Part shown: in pieces, positions 1-9,506 of the stretch
Position numbering within the stretch: the first letter of the stretch is position 1
Layout of the letters: the number at the start of each line of letters is the position of its first letter
Source: Candidatus Undinarchaeales archaeon
GTDB taxonomy: Archaea > SpSt-1190 > JASMDC01
Length of the DNA: 64,000 nt
Reading direction: 5' to 3'
NCBI GenBank assembly: GCA_030753015.1
Contig: JASMDC010000006.1
Coordinates: 80,563 to 144,562 of the forward strand
Made by a program: the position numbers and the translations under genes
The notes under the pieces: generated by a model
Database searches by the model: none
What the model saw: the letters and a program-made list of their open reading frames with translations, nothing else
What the model was told of the DNA's origin: nothing

Positions 1-800
1 TAGCCAAGCTCCTTGACACCGTTCTCGATGGCGGCCCTTCGCGCCTTTACTATCCGGTTGATCGAGTTCCCAAACGCTTTGCCGGTTATACCTGTTGCAG
101 GGTCGAGCACAAGCCGCTCAAGACCGGCGGCTTCGGCCTTCCGTACAAGGGTTCCCAGCTTCGATAGGCTCTTCGAGTAGAGGACGAGGGTCGCATCGTA
201 CGTCTTGGCGAGGGAAACGAAAGCGTCGAAGTTCTTGGCCGTCGCGGTGTACATGACGGGGTTCTTCCCCTTGAGGACCTTGAGACCCTCCTCCATCATC
301 TTCGGATCGACCGTGCAGAGCATGAACGGCTTGTCCGTCTCTTTCAAGGCGAGCTCGATGGCTTTCTTGAACTTGGCCGGATCGTCCGATGCGCACCGGA
401 TGGCGACCATGTCCAGGTTAAGCATGACCCCCAGTCGTTCTATTGAGAATGTGTTGACGAACGCGATACGCTCCTTGATCATCTTCTCATCCATGGTATC
501 GGCGATGTCGACGGCGATGGCCGTCGGATTGAAGTACTTGAGCTCGTGCCGGTAGAGCACCTCCTCGCCGCCGATCGTGATGGTGGACGCACCACTGCCG
601 ATCGTGACCTCCTTGATGGGCGGGGTGAGGATGTCGACGAGCACCAGCCGTTCCATGTCGGTCATGGTGCCGCAGCTCTCGGGGGTCTTCTCCCGCTGGA
701 TCAGCTTCAAGGCCAGGGCCATGCACGATTCCTCACCACAGGCCTCGCAGTTCTTGCCGGGGAGGTACTTGTATATCATCATTGGTGTGAGTCTTGGCAT
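1..800 (-). CDS. cdhE: CODH/ACS corrinoid Fe-S protein large (gamma) subunit, 3' end cut by window
   Basis: Corrinoid iron-sulfur protein subunit that carries the methyl group to acetyl-CoA synthase in the Wood-Ljungdahl pathway. The visible 266 N-terminal residues begin with ATG at 800 and show the [4Fe-4S] motif C18-x2-C21-x4-C26-x16-C43, followed by the start of the TIM-barrel domain; the C-terminal cobamide-binding part lies outside the window. It is the last visible gene of the cdh operon, 4 nt after cdhD, with GAAAGG just before the start codon. The family call rests on this motif, the operon position and the barrel sequence. Confidence 0.93.
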   Translation of the reverse strand, partial: MPRLTPMMIYKYLPGKNCEACGEESCMALALKLIQREKTPESCGTMTDMERLVLVDILTPPIKEVTIGSGASTITIGGEEVLYRHELKYFNPTAIAVDIADTMDEKMIKERIAFVNTFSIERLGVMLNLDMVAIRCASDDPAKFKKAIELALKETDKPFMLCTVDPKMMEEGLKVLKGKNPVMYTATAKNFDAFVSLAKTYDATLVLYSKSLSKLGTLVRKAEAAGLERLVLDPATGITGKAFGNSINRIVKARRAAIENGVKELG

Positions 801-804
801 CCTT

Positions 805-2025
805 TCATACCCCCTTGATCCATTGCTCAGGTTTCATCGGCTTCGACTCGTCCTTCTCGATGAGGAGCTGCTCGGTGATCGATTGGAGGGCCTCGATCGC
901 GCCGGGGTGTAGCATCATGAAGATGTCCGAACCGGAGAGCAATGCCATGAGCCCGGTTGTCGCCTCCCATAACGGGCCGCGGTAGAGCTTCTCGCCCCAA
1001 GCATCGTTCTTACGCCAGGCCTCCCTGGCGGCCCACGCATTGGAGGTCCCCGAGAGGATCGGATAGTTCAGGTCCTTGTCGCCGCGGAACGACATCTGGC
1101 GGATCCGCTCCATGGTGGTGATGGTGTACTCCACACCGTAGCCCAGAGAACCTGTGAAGGTGTCCATGACGATGCTGTTCCTTGGAACCCCCGCGACGAC
1201 CAATGCCCGGGTCAGGGTCTTCTGGGCGGCAGGGTCCATAGTGGCCAGGGCGAGCACTGCGTGATTGTGCTCTATTACCGCCGGGGCGATCGTCTCGTAG
1301 TTATCGCTCAGCGCCGCTGACAGGAGCACCCGTTCTCCGGAGGCCGCTTCAGCGGCCTTCACCAGCACGGGCGGGTCCTTCTTCCGGTTCCCAGAACCCG
1401 AGATGATCATCGGGACCTTGATCTCCTTGAGCATATCCTCGATGAGCGCGGCGGAGTCCTCTGGTGAGGTATCCTTCCCGTTGATGGGATCGGTAGATAT
1501 CAGATGGAGCGTGATCATCTTGGCATTGTAACGCTCGATGGCCGTCTTCGCCCATTCCACGGGGCTGTCCATGACGCCATCGTAGTACATCCTCACTGCC
1601 TTGGGGAGACTGAGCTCCATGTCGAAGATGTCGAAGGAGAACACAGGGATGTTCGGGACATTCGCCTCGAATGTGTAGAATGGCATGGTCTTCTGGCCGC
1701 CGATGACGAGGCTGTAGTCCCGGGTTCCACCTTCCTCCTTCGTCGCACCAAGAGTGACCTCAAGGATGTCCTGCTTCCATTCGGCGATAGGTGCCTCGAA
1801 CTTGAAGGGCCCGACCTTCTTGGGAAGGGCACCTGGCGCAGCGGCCATTCCCGGCGCCGCTCCGCCCATCATCTGGACAAGGACCTGCGTCAGGCTCGGA
1901 GTGAGCTCGAGCACGAGCTCGTCTGCCTCGATGGACACGTTCTCCAGTTCGAGCCGCTTGACCGTGGACATAAGTTCAGCGATCGTTCCTGCTCCATTGT
2001 TTTTCTTCTTCTTCTCTTCTGCCAT
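805..2025 (-). CDS. cdhD: CODH/ACS corrinoid Fe-S protein small (delta) subunit
   Basis: Partner of CdhE in the corrinoid iron-sulfur protein; it holds the corrinoid-facing TIM barrel. The product is 406 aa from the ATG at 2025. I prefer this start to an in-frame GTG nine bases upstream because the bases before the ATG (GTGATC plus 3 nt) sit in register with the 16S rRNA anti-Shine-Dalgarno end. The N-terminus is a lysine-rich run followed by a linker; a Gly/Ala/Met-rich stretch precedes the barrel. It lies between cooC and cdhE, the order known from methanogen cdh operons. Confidence 0.93.
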   Translation of the reverse strand: MAEEKKKKNNGAGTIAELMSTVKRLELENVSIEADELVLELTPSLTQVLVQMMGGAAPGMAAAPGALPKKVGPFKFEAPIAEWKQDILEVTLGATKEEGGTRDYSLVIGGQKTMPFYTFEANVPNIPVFSFDIFDMELSLPKAVRMYYDGVMDSPVEWAKTAIERYNAKMITLHLISTDPINGKDTSPEDSAALIEDMLKEIKVPMIISGSGNRKKDPPVLVKAAEAASGERVLLSAALSDNYETIAPAVIEHNHAVLALATMDPAAQKTLTRALVVAGVPRNSIVMDTFTGSLGYGVEYTITTMERIRQMSFRGDKDLNYPILSGTSNAWAAREAWRKNDAWGEKLYRGPLWEATTGLMALLSGSDIFMMLHPGAIEALQSITEQLLIEKDESKPMKPEQWIKGV

Positions 2026-2041
2026 GGTGATCACTACCTTA

Positions 2042-2794
2042 TCATGAAAAGATACTACCGCACAGTTTCGTGACGGCCATAAAAGCGGGCGATTCTTCCT
2101 TGAGGGACGCTACGGGGCGGCCCTCCAGGTCGAGCTCGGTCACGTATTCGTCGAACGGGACGATAGCATCGATATCGAGGCCCATTTCCTGTGCTTTGGA
2201 TAGGAATAAATCGGCCTGACCGTCCCGGATCTTGTTCCCGACGACGAAGAGCTTGCCGACATTGAGCTCTAGGTCATTGGACATCTTGCGGATCGAATAG
2301 GCGGTCTTGAGGGAGTTGAGGGATTGGTCGGTGACCACTACCAATTTATCGACATCCCGGGTGGTAGTTCTACTTAGGTGCTCAAGTCCTGCCTCGGCAT
2401 CGATTACCACGTGGTCATAGCTATCCTTCGCGCTGTCGATGATGTTCCTCAGAAGATGGTTGACCGAGCAGTAGCACCCTCGCCCCTCCGGCCGGCCCAT
2501 GATGAGCAGATCGCAGTTTGGTCCCTCGATGGTGATCTCGAAGATCTTGCCGTCCAGCCACTCACGCTTTGTAACGCTGGGGGCGAGCTTGTCCTTTTCA
2601 GCGAGCAACTGCTCACGGACATCTCCAATGGAACGCGACATTTCGAGACCGAGGGAGAAGGCCAGGTTGGCGTCCGGGTCGGCATCGACCGCAAGGATGG
2701 ATGCGTCAGGGAACGTCTTGCGAAGCTGTGTGACCAGTACACTGGAGACAAACGTCTTGCCCGTACCGCCCTTGCCTGAGACTGCGATGATCAC
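2042..2794 (-). CDS. cooC: CO dehydrogenase nickel-insertion ATPase CooC
   Basis: P-loop ATPase (SIMIBI/MinD type) that helps load nickel into the C-cluster of CO dehydrogenase. It is 250 aa. The deviant Walker A GKGGTGKT is at residues 7-14. The CxC pair C107/C109 matches the dimer-interface metal site of CooC proteins, and D129/E134-type Walker B residues follow. The start is GTG at 2794, preceded by GGGTGA. It is embedded between cdhC and cdhD, so it is presumably made together with the enzyme it matures. Confidence 0.93.
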   Translation of the reverse strand: MIIAVSGKGGTGKTFVSSVLVTQLRKTFPDASILAVDADPDANLAFSLGLEMSRSIGDVREQLLAEKDKLAPSVTKREWLDGKIFEITIEGPNCDLLIMGRPEGRGCYCSVNHLLRNIIDSAKDSYDHVVIDAEAGLEHLSRTTTRDVDKLVVVTDQSLNSLKTAYSIRKMSNDLELNVGKLFVVGNKIRDGQADLFLSKAQEMGLDIDAIVPFDEYVTELDLEGRPVASLKEESPAFMAVTKLCGSIFS

Positions 2795-2809
2795 GAACAG
2801 TCACCCGTC

Positions 2810-4237
2810 CTACTCCTTCGCCTTCTGGATGATGACCTTGTCAGCGTAGATCCTGGCGTTCTTGAAGGTGAACTTGAAGCCACCGCCGCCCGGAACGGTC
2901 ATTGCCGGGAGCGTCATAGCGGGTGCACCTGCCGGGACCTGCATGAGAGTAGCGGGAGATGCGGTCACTGGTACGATCTCGCTTGCTGCTGGAGCGGGTG
3001 CCTCGGCCGGAATCTCTTCTTCCACCGGTTTTGCCCAGGCCTGAGCGAGAGGGTGCCCCTTCTCCTCGAGGAACGATTTCAGCCCCTTGAGGTTCTTGAC
3101 GTCCTCGGTAGCGATCTTGTCCTTGAACTCCTCAGGGATGAAATCCACGATGGAGTCGAAAATCACCTTGGGCATCCAGGCGACCTTGGTCCAGCCGCCG
3201 TCCCCTTGGAGGAACTTCTTGGACCGGAAATACTCGACTGCCGTCCCCAGGAATCCCTCGGTCTGCTCGCCGCCGCCGGTCTGTTCCGCCATCTGGGAGA
3301 ACTTCAGACCGTTCACACAGGTCTCCATGTACTCCCTGTTGACGAGACCGACACCGTCGATCTCAGGGATGTAGAACACGATGGCCTCGAAGCAACCGCA
3401 TGATGTGTGGGGCAGTCCGAACATGGAGTGGAGGTAGATCTCCTTGGTAACTCCGCCCGACTTCTCGTCAACGGCCTCGTCCACACCGGAATATTGTCCC
3501 TTACCAGCGTCCAGTACCTCGCCCTTCTCGATCACGAAGTTGGGGCCTTCCGGATCGATCCGTGCGCTGGCACGTGCATCGAACCAGGAGATCGCGCCGC
3601 ACAGGGCCATGCGCTCAGGGGTGATGACACAGATGTGGATGGGTGCAAAGGACTGGCAGAGGATACAGCCATAGAACTCGTCCACCTCGTCGTCCGTCAG
3701 TGTCCGCGCCCGGGCATCACGTGCCTCGTAGATCTCGCGTGCGCTCTTGATCCTCGACTCGATATCCTTCTCGTCGGTGTAGATGAATGCCTCCATCTTC
3801 TCGATGAACTTGAACTCCTGCTTCATCAGCTGGATGGTGATCTTTCCGAGATGCTCTAGGGTGAGGCCTTTCTTCACGTCCTCCTTGTTGACCCTGATCC
3901 AGATATCGTAGCGCTGGTTCAGGTGCATCACGCCCTCGACGTAATTGAAGAAGTCGTGGATCCTCCGCTCGAGCACCGGCTCCAGGTCCTTCTCCATCTT
4001 CTTGCCGGCGACGTGAAAGATGATCGCGATAGGGGCTCTCGAGCGAGCCTCGAAATCGGCCAGGCCCTTCCCGACGACGGTCACCTTCCCGTCCTTGACG
4101 TCTTTTGGCGCCTTCATCTGGACCAGCTCGAACTTGTTCGGTACCTTCGGGCCACCGAACTCGACATGCATCTGTTGTTGCCTGATCCGCTCTCCCTCGT
4201 GGACGATTCCCACTTCTACTGGTATGTCCTCGAACAT
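2810..4237 (-). CDS. cdhC: Acetyl-CoA synthase beta subunit (A-cluster)
   Basis: Catalytic acetyl-CoA synthase subunit joining methyl, CO and CoA. It is 475 aa, the short archaeal form without the bacterial N-terminal CODH-contact domain. A-cluster cysteines are visible as C191, C194, C280 and C282, with the same spacing as Methanosarcina CdhC. Residues about 395-450 form a Pro/Ala/Glu-rich linker, followed by a short conserved-looking tail containing FKFTFKNARIYADKVII. The gene starts 3 nt after cdhB stops. Confidence 0.95.
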   Translation of the reverse strand: MFEDIPVEVGIVHEGERIRQQQMHVEFGGPKVPNKFELVQMKAPKDVKDGKVTVVGKGLADFEARSRAPIAIIFHVAGKKMEKDLEPVLERRIHDFFNYVEGVMHLNQRYDIWIRVNKEDVKKGLTLEHLGKITIQLMKQEFKFIEKMEAFIYTDEKDIESRIKSAREIYEARDARARTLTDDEVDEFYGCILCQSFAPIHICVITPERMALCGAISWFDARASARIDPEGPNFVIEKGEVLDAGKGQYSGVDEAVDEKSGGVTKEIYLHSMFGLPHTSCGCFEAIVFYIPEIDGVGLVNREYMETCVNGLKFSQMAEQTGGGEQTEGFLGTAVEYFRSKKFLQGDGGWTKVAWMPKVIFDSIVDFIPEEFKDKIATEDVKNLKGLKSFLEEKGHPLAQAWAKPVEEEIPAEAPAPAASEIVPVTASPATLMQVPAGAPAMTLPAMTVPGGGGFKFTFKNARIYADKVIIQKAKE

Positions 4238-4240
4238 TCA

Positions 4241-4720
4241 TCATCCCTCCAAGATCGTGTCTATCATTTTCTTCCAGCTCTTTTCGCTCATGTTAGCGAG
4301 TGAATAGGTAGCATTTGGTTGGCCGAACCTTGAGAGGTTGACCGATATCTTCTTCGAGAAGTGCTTGAGGTGACTAAAGGCCGCCGATTTCATGTAGTAC
4401 GGGAATCCGATGATGAACACCACTTCGACCTCGTCGTCGTCCTTGAACCGTGAGAGGTATGCGTAGAGGTTAGTTGTATATTCCGGCTCCTTCTTGGTGA
4501 GGTTCTTGAGGAGCTTGTACCCGCTCCCCACACCGATCAGCCTCATGTTCTTGCGCTTCACCGCCGTCTTCGCGAGCTTCCCAGCAAGGTCCGGATCGGT
4601 GTGCGCGCCCATGAGCACGAGGCACTTCTTCTTAAGCAGCGCAGCCGCGATCTTCTCGTTCAGCTGGCGAGCCCGCTTCGAGCCGGGGACGTTGCCGAGG
4701 TTCCACGCCTCCACCGACAT
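4241..4720 (-). CDS. cdhB: CODH epsilon subunit
   Basis: Small CdhB/epsilon subunit, 159 aa, with the DHS-like NAD/FAD-binding fold. It associates with CdhA in the archaeal alpha2-epsilon2 CO dehydrogenase. Its start ATG overlaps the cdhA stop by one base, and its C-terminus abuts cdhC. A catalytic role is not established for the family; a structural or electron-transfer role is usual. The call relies on length, operon position and overall sequence resemblance. Confidence 0.88.
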   Translation of the reverse strand: MSVEAWNLGNVPGSKRARQLNEKIAAALLKKKCLVLMGAHTDPDLAGKLAKTAVKRKNMRLIGVGSGYKLLKNLTKKEPEYTTNLYAYLSRFKDDDEVEVVFIIGFPYYMKSAAFSHLKHFSKKISVNLSRFGQPNATYSLANMSEKSWKKMIDTILEG

Positions 4721-7023
4721 CAGACCCTCACCTGCCTTTCCAGCAATGTCGGATCCACCGTCTTCTTCCGCTTCCAGCCCTTCTTCTTCAGTTCCTTGAG
4801 TAGCATTTCCCGGGAGGTGAGCGGGATGTCCTGTTCGGTGCGGATGAACTTATCGATGTCGTCCGGGAACCGGTCCAGGTACTTATGTGAGAGGTCGATG
4901 TAATGCGACAGCTTTATCTGGCGGCCCTTGGTGGTGTCGTTGGGCCGGATGCAGAGCTTGCAGGCCATGACGATGGTCTCCTCCACGGTCTCAGCGACGT
5001 AGAGGAGGTGCTCTGGGCACGGATCGATCTGGACCTGCTCGCCGTCCCGGGCGTTTAACACCGTCCACGCCTCGGGATCGTCCGCGTCCCCGAGCATCAG
5101 GCGTCGGTAGATGTTCCCCTGGGGCCCGACTATCACCGGAATCCCCATACGGTTCACGCCCGTGGCGATGGATGCCGCCTTCTGGGCATACGCACCCCAG
5201 GCAATGCCCACAGCGCCCAGTCGGTTGAGGATGTAGTCCGCGATCTCCTCGTAGTTTGCCCTGAGCTTCCGATGGGCGAAGATGGCCGCCACCTTAACAG
5301 CGGCCCCCAGGATGTGGGCGTTGGCCACGCATGAGCCCACGTTGACCAGGCAACCCTTGTCGAAGTCGCCCGGATACCGCTCGAACAGGTCCGAGTAGAT
5401 GGCGATGTCCATGGCGGTGCAGCCGGACACGGCCACGATGTATCCCCTCTTGAGGAATTCCTCGGCGATGGTCGCGTTGACGCTGCCGCCCTCGTGGTTG
5501 GGGCATCCGACCATAGCAATGATCCCGGGGATCTCCCCGAATACGATGGGCTGCCCAACAGTCCGGATCTCAACATCCTGGATAGGGCCTCTGCCGACCC
5601 TCAGCTTGGATTTCTGGTTCGCGATCTTGTCCTTGGCGGCCGCCAGGACCATCTCGGTGATGGGCAGATCCTTATCGCAGGCGCTCTCGCACTTCCCACA
5701 GCCCATGCACTCGTCGAAGAACCTGCCGAGCTCCGATTCGTCCCCATCTGCGGCCTTCTTCATGGCCCCGGGGACGTCCTTGTTGAAGTGGCAGTTTCGC
5801 CGGCATAGCTGACACTGGGTGCAAGTGCTCGCCAGCTCGGCCAGGTTGAGCTTGAGGTAGGGGTTTTTCTTGGACTTTCGCTTCTTGAACATGTCTCGGG
5901 CCAGCTCCACGGCCACCTCGCCCACCTTGTCGAAGTCGGGGATGTACGCACCGGGGAACTCGCCGCCCTTCAGCTTGTCGATGATGACCGCAGGCTCCTC
6001 GTTGGTCATGTCCGGAAGCCCGGCAGTAGCCTTGTTCGATGTCGTCAAGAGAGGGGTGTTGGTGGCCTTTGCGTGCTCCAGCACGTCGGTCCGGATGCAC
6101 TGCTCGTCGACGACGATCACGTCGGCGACACCCATCTTGAGGAACCTCAGTTGCATGGAGAGGGGCCCTATGACCTTCGCCCGGTGGTCGTGCCGCGTGA
6201 TGTCGTGTGAGGTGCAACATATCCCTGCCAGTTCAACCTTGTCGTACAGGTCATTCTTGTCCAGATAATCAGATACATCTGTACCGGACACCAGGTTGTG
6301 GCCGATGAGCAGGATGACGGGTTTGTCCGAGTCCACTACTCCCATACCTATGTCCACCAGGGGTGTGTCACTCTCGCCTTTAGGCATGTCGAACCCGATG
6401 ATCTGGATGATGTCCGCGACCTCCATGGCAAGGATGTCGATCATGCTCACGTGGAATGTCTTGGAGTTGAGGTCGATGTCATCGCCCTCATCGCCGGTGT
6501 GGGTGGATGCGAGGGCGTGGATGATCTCCGCCTCGCAGTAGTTGAGCACCTTCCTGAAGTCCCCGAACCTTCGCGGCTTGATGCCTGTAATGAGCCTGGT
6601 GAGCGGTGCCTCGATGGTGATCTGGCCGCCAAGGTCGACCTTTGTATTGGCTCCCTCCCTCTCGATGAGCACCTCTAAGAGGTGGCGGGCGTGGGCTGCG
6701 TGGGCGGAGGCCCCGATGCAACAGGCAAGAAGTACGATCCTTGCCTGTTGGGCATCGATCTTGATGCCGCATGCGCCCTTCTTCCCCATGAGATCGCACT
6801 TACCCATAGTGCACAGGTCGCAAATATCACTTGCGGGCATGTAGAACGGCTTATACCTCTTCAGGAGCTTGTGATCCCATTCCCTGAGATCGGTAAGACC
6901 GGGGAACGGCGTGGGGCCTTCTTCCTCCTCCCAGTCTTCGACGACCTCGCCGATGTTGATTTGAAGTTTGCCGATATCCGTATCTAGGATATCTTTTGTG
7001 GAATCCGCTTCTTTCTCACCCAT
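4720..7023 (-). CDS. cdhA: CO dehydrogenase alpha subunit (NiFe C-cluster)
   Basis: Carbon monoxide dehydrogenase that reversibly reduces CO2 to CO for acetyl-CoA synthase. It is 767 aa from ATG 7023, chosen because GGAGGTG lies about 9 nt upstream; a 35-residue longer frame upstream lacks support. Cys pattern C68-x2-C71-x4-C76-x8-C85 supplies the B/D clusters. Two ferredoxin-type motifs (CxxCxxCxxxC) lie near residues 400-460, the archaeal insertion. C-cluster-type motifs GCTAMD and GSCVAN occur in the C-terminal half. It is the first gene of the operon. Confidence 0.95.
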   Translation of the reverse strand: MGEKEADSTKDILDTDIGKLQINIGEVVEDWEEEEGPTPFPGLTDLREWDHKLLKRYKPFYMPASDICDLCTMGKCDLMGKKGACGIKIDAQQARIVLLACCIGASAHAAHARHLLEVLIEREGANTKVDLGGQITIEAPLTRLITGIKPRRFGDFRKVLNYCEAEIIHALASTHTGDEGDDIDLNSKTFHVSMIDILAMEVADIIQIIGFDMPKGESDTPLVDIGMGVVDSDKPVILLIGHNLVSGTDVSDYLDKNDLYDKVELAGICCTSHDITRHDHRAKVIGPLSMQLRFLKMGVADVIVVDEQCIRTDVLEHAKATNTPLLTTSNKATAGLPDMTNEEPAVIIDKLKGGEFPGAYIPDFDKVGEVAVELARDMFKKRKSKKNPYLKLNLAELASTCTQCQLCRRNCHFNKDVPGAMKKAADGDESELGRFFDECMGCGKCESACDKDLPITEMVLAAAKDKIANQKSKLRVGRGPIQDVEIRTVGQPIVFGEIPGIIAMVGCPNHEGGSVNATIAEEFLKRGYIVAVSGCTAMDIAIYSDLFERYPGDFDKGCLVNVGSCVANAHILGAAVKVAAIFAHRKLRANYEEIADYILNRLGAVGIAWGAYAQKAASIATGVNRMGIPVIVGPQGNIYRRLMLGDADDPEAWTVLNARDGEQVQIDPCPEHLLYVAETVEETIVMACKLCIRPNDTTKGRQIKLSHYIDLSHKYLDRFPDDIDKFIRTEQDIPLTSREMLLKELKKKGWKRKKTVDPTLLERQVRV

Positions 7024-7090
7024 GCTGAGCGCACCTCCGTCCAGTGCCGGAAAAACACTCTCCCGGACACGTCGGGAGAAAGCCGAAACG

Positions 7091-7104
7091 TTAATATATA
7101 TACC
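7091..7104 (-). promoter_or_regulatory. TATA box of the cdh operon
   Basis: Read on the minus strand this is GGTATATATATTAA, a near-consensus archaeal TATA element 68-81 nt upstream of the cdhA start. Transcription would begin near 7071, giving a leader of roughly 48 nt containing the Shine-Dalgarno site. The rest of 7024-7353 holds no gene I can support. Confidence 0.7.
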
Positions 7105-7353
7105 GTATGCGCAAGCTGTAATACACAAAGGTGGCTCTTACAAGGGTTCGCATAAATTGGCTCCTTTTATCATCGTAAGCTCACCGAGGTAAAACAATAA
7201 CAAGTGCTTCACCTTATCGAGGATATACCTCAAAGTGAGAGGAGTTTCCGCATCGACAATGAGCGGCGGTCTTCGACCACTCTCGATTGGGTGCCCAAAT
7301 CCACGAAGGTTTGGATGACCTCCCGAACACCCGATCGTCGGACTATCAGCTGA

Positions 7354-8364
7354 TTATTCGCTTCCTACGATCTGTCCCGCGATCTCCTGTACCTTGATCG
7401 CGTTGTCGATAGTGATGTCGGGCGTCTTGCCCTGGAGGATGGACTGGACGAAGTGGGCGTCCGTCTGGCGGTGTCCCCACACCCTCGTGCCCCGCACCGA
7501 AAGGTCCCATTCCTGCCGCTCCGGCTCGGAGCCGTAGAGGATAATCTTATCGGTGTTGATGGCGTGGAGTACGTTCGTGTTGTCCCCGTACACCTCTAGC
7601 CGGCTGATGGCGGCTGCGGCGTTGGTGGTGGCCCCGTAGTGCAGATTGCCAACGATCCCGTTGGAGAGCTTGATCACGCCCATGGTGTTGTAACCGGTAA
7701 TCCCGCCGGCTTCCTCGAGCTTGGGGTAGCTGGGTTTCCATGCCACGCTCTCGATCTCACAATCGAACATCCACCGGAACATGTCAAGCGACCATACCGA
7801 GAGGGTGAAGTCGGGATATCCGCCGCTCTTCTCTAGGTTCCAGGCCCAGGATCCAGGGGGCCACTGCTCTGCCAGTGCCGAAGCCGGGATGAACTCGCGG
7901 AAGTGGAGGGCGATGGGCTTGCCGATAGTTCCGGCCTTGATCATCTCCTTGATCTTGACGTAGATCGGTGCGAACCGGAAGTTGAGGTTGGGCATCAGGA
8001 CGACCCCTGCTTCCTCGGCGGCCTTGCCAAGCTCCTTCGTCTGCTCGATGGTCGCGGCTACCGGCATCTCACAAAGGACGTGCTTCCCCTTCTTGATGGC
8101 CTGCATGGCCATGTTGTAATGGAGGGGTGTCGGGAGCGAGAGCACAACGGCCTCAACCTTTTCGTCCTCCAGGAGCTCATTATAATCCAGGTAGTACGGC
8201 ACGTCGTACTTCTTCGCAAGGGGCTTCACCCGATCCTCTGCCAGATCGCAGAGGGCTATAAGATTCGAACCCTCGATCTTCTTGAAAGCGGGGACATGCG
8301 CCTGCCCCCCGACGAAACCTACGCCAACGACAGCGACTCCAACATTATCAGCCATAATATTCAC
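7354..8364 (-). CDS. Gfo/Idh/MocA-family oxidoreductase with EKP lysine replaced by Met
   Basis: NAD(P)-dependent dehydrogenase family acting on sugars, inositols or related compounds; the substrate cannot be inferred. It is 336 aa. The Rossmann glycine motif GVGFVGG is at 14-20 and the C-terminal GFO/IDH sheet domain starts near 125. The conserved E-K-P segment reads E-M-P (M100), removing the usual catalytic lysine. GTG at 8364 is the likely start because GAGG lies 7 nt upstream; an ATG at 8355 is 16 nt from it. It is transcribed on the same strand as the neighbouring CBS gene, 103 nt downstream of it. Confidence 0.82.
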   Translation of the reverse strand: MNIMADNVGVAVVGVGFVGGQAHVPAFKKIEGSNLIALCDLAEDRVKPLAKKYDVPYYLDYNELLEDEKVEAVVLSLPTPLHYNMAMQAIKKGKHVLCEMPVAATIEQTKELGKAAEEAGVVLMPNLNFRFAPIYVKIKEMIKAGTIGKPIALHFREFIPASALAEQWPPGSWAWNLEKSGGYPDFTLSVWSLDMFRWMFDCEIESVAWKPSYPKLEEAGGITGYNTMGVIKLSNGIVGNLHYGATTNAAAAISRLEVYGDNTNVLHAINTDKIILYGSEPERQEWDLSVRGTRVWGHRQTDAHFVQSILQGKTPDITIDNAIKVQEIAGQIVGSE

Positions 8365-8467
8365 CCGATCACCTCTCCCCGAACCGTTGTCAATATTAAA
8401 AACCTAGCCCCTGCGCCGACTGCAAACGAAGCCGTCGGCCAGTGGTCCCGGAGAAGGCTCGGGCGTA

Positions 8468-8854
8468 TCATCCCTTAGGAAACATTTGCACGCTCTTTGC
8501 AATGCTCCTAGTCGTGATGATCCCCACGATGTCCCCGCCGTCCACGACGATGAGCCGCCTGATGTTCGACCGGCCCATGAGCGCGCTCGCCTCGCCGATT
8601 TCCCCATCCTTCTCGATGGTGATGAGGCGAGAGGACATGACTTGGTGCACGTAGGTCGTGGTGGGATCGAGCCCGTACGCCACAACCTTACGCAGGATGT
8701 CACGCTCGGTGATGATACCAATGACCTCCCCGCTTTCCTCCACGAGGACGGACCCGCGTCTCTCCCTGTCCATGAGTTTTGCAGCCTGCGCCACCGTCTT
8801 GTGGTGGTCGATCTTCATCACGTCATGCATGATGTCCTTGACCGTTAGCGTCAT
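8468..8854 (-). CDS. Two-CBS-domain protein
   Basis: A 128-aa protein made of a single CBS pair (about residues 7-62 and 71-125), the adenine-nucleotide-sensing Bateman module, with no fused enzyme. GAGGTGG lies 7 nt before the ATG. It begins only 22 nt after atpD, so it may be co-transcribed with the ATP synthase and could sense AMP/ATP or S-adenosyl compounds. That link is inference from position; stand-alone CBS proteins have many targets. Confidence 0.85.
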   Translation of the reverse strand: MTLTVKDIMHDVMKIDHHKTVAQAAKLMDRERRGSVLVEESGEVIGIITERDILRKVVAYGLDPTTTYVHQVMSSRLITIEKDGEIGEASALMGRSNIRRLIVVDGGDIVGIITTRSIAKSVQMFPKG

Positions 8855-8876
8855 TTAGTTTCCACCTCGTCATAAC

Positions 8877-9506
8877 TCAGGCAGTCTTTGCCTTGATCTT
8901 CTTGAGCTGGACGAAGCTGGAGCGCTCCATTTCGTCGAGCTTCATCTTGATGTACCTCACCGTGGCCTCCAGCTTGGGAATGAGAACGTATTCCAGAGCG
9001 TTCACGCGCCGCCTCGTCCGCTCGATCTCGAGCGCGAGGACCTTGATGGACTTCTCGGACTCGCCCAGTTTCACGATGTCCTCGAGTACCTCCTCGAACC
9101 GCTTGGCCGCCTCGTCGACCTCCGACGTGGTGCCCGCGATGGAGTAGCCTCGCTCGAGCCCAACATCCCCCACCTTGAGCCGGAAGGCCGGTGTCTTGAC
9201 GTTCATCACGCCAGTGGTAGTTATGCTGAGCATGGCCCTCCTCCTGAGGAGGAGGGAGGCAACCTCCGTGCTCTCGGCTCCGCTCACAACCTGGGCGGCG
9301 ATGAGGGCCTCGAAGGCCTCGGCCAGCCGCACCTCTGTCTTGGAGCGAAGCTTGCTCGTCCTCTGGACAATCTCCATGAACTGGCGTACCATGCCCTCGT
9401 TCTTCTCCTTCAGGAGCTTGTGGCCTTTCTTTGCGAGCTTGGTCTTCTTTTTTAGGTGGAGGAGCTCCATCCGTGTGGGGTTGACGTTGAGGATCTCCTG
9501 GGCCAC
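8877..9506 (-). CDS. atpD: A-type ATP synthase subunit D (central stalk)
   Basis: Central-stalk coiled-coil rotor subunit, 209 aa, with the typical N-terminal VNPTRMELLHLKKK segment and long helices at both ends. It is the last atp gene of the operon and abuts the atpB stop codon exactly. Confidence 0.95.
   Translation of the reverse strand: MAQEILNVNPTRMELLHLKKKTKLAKKGHKLLKEKNEGMVRQFMEIVQRTSKLRSKTEVRLAEAFEALIAAQVVSGAESTEVASLLLRRRAMLSITTTGVMNVKTPAFRLKVGDVGLERGYSIAGTTSEVDEAAKRFEEVLEDIVKLGESEKSIKVLALEIERTRRRVNALEYVLIPKLEATVRYIKMKLDEMERSSFVQLKKIKAKTA

Noticed and set aside
4720..7128. 35-residue N-terminal extension of CdhA
   Set aside because: It would translate the promoter-leader region past a clear Shine-Dalgarno site at ATG 7023 and does not resemble CdhA.
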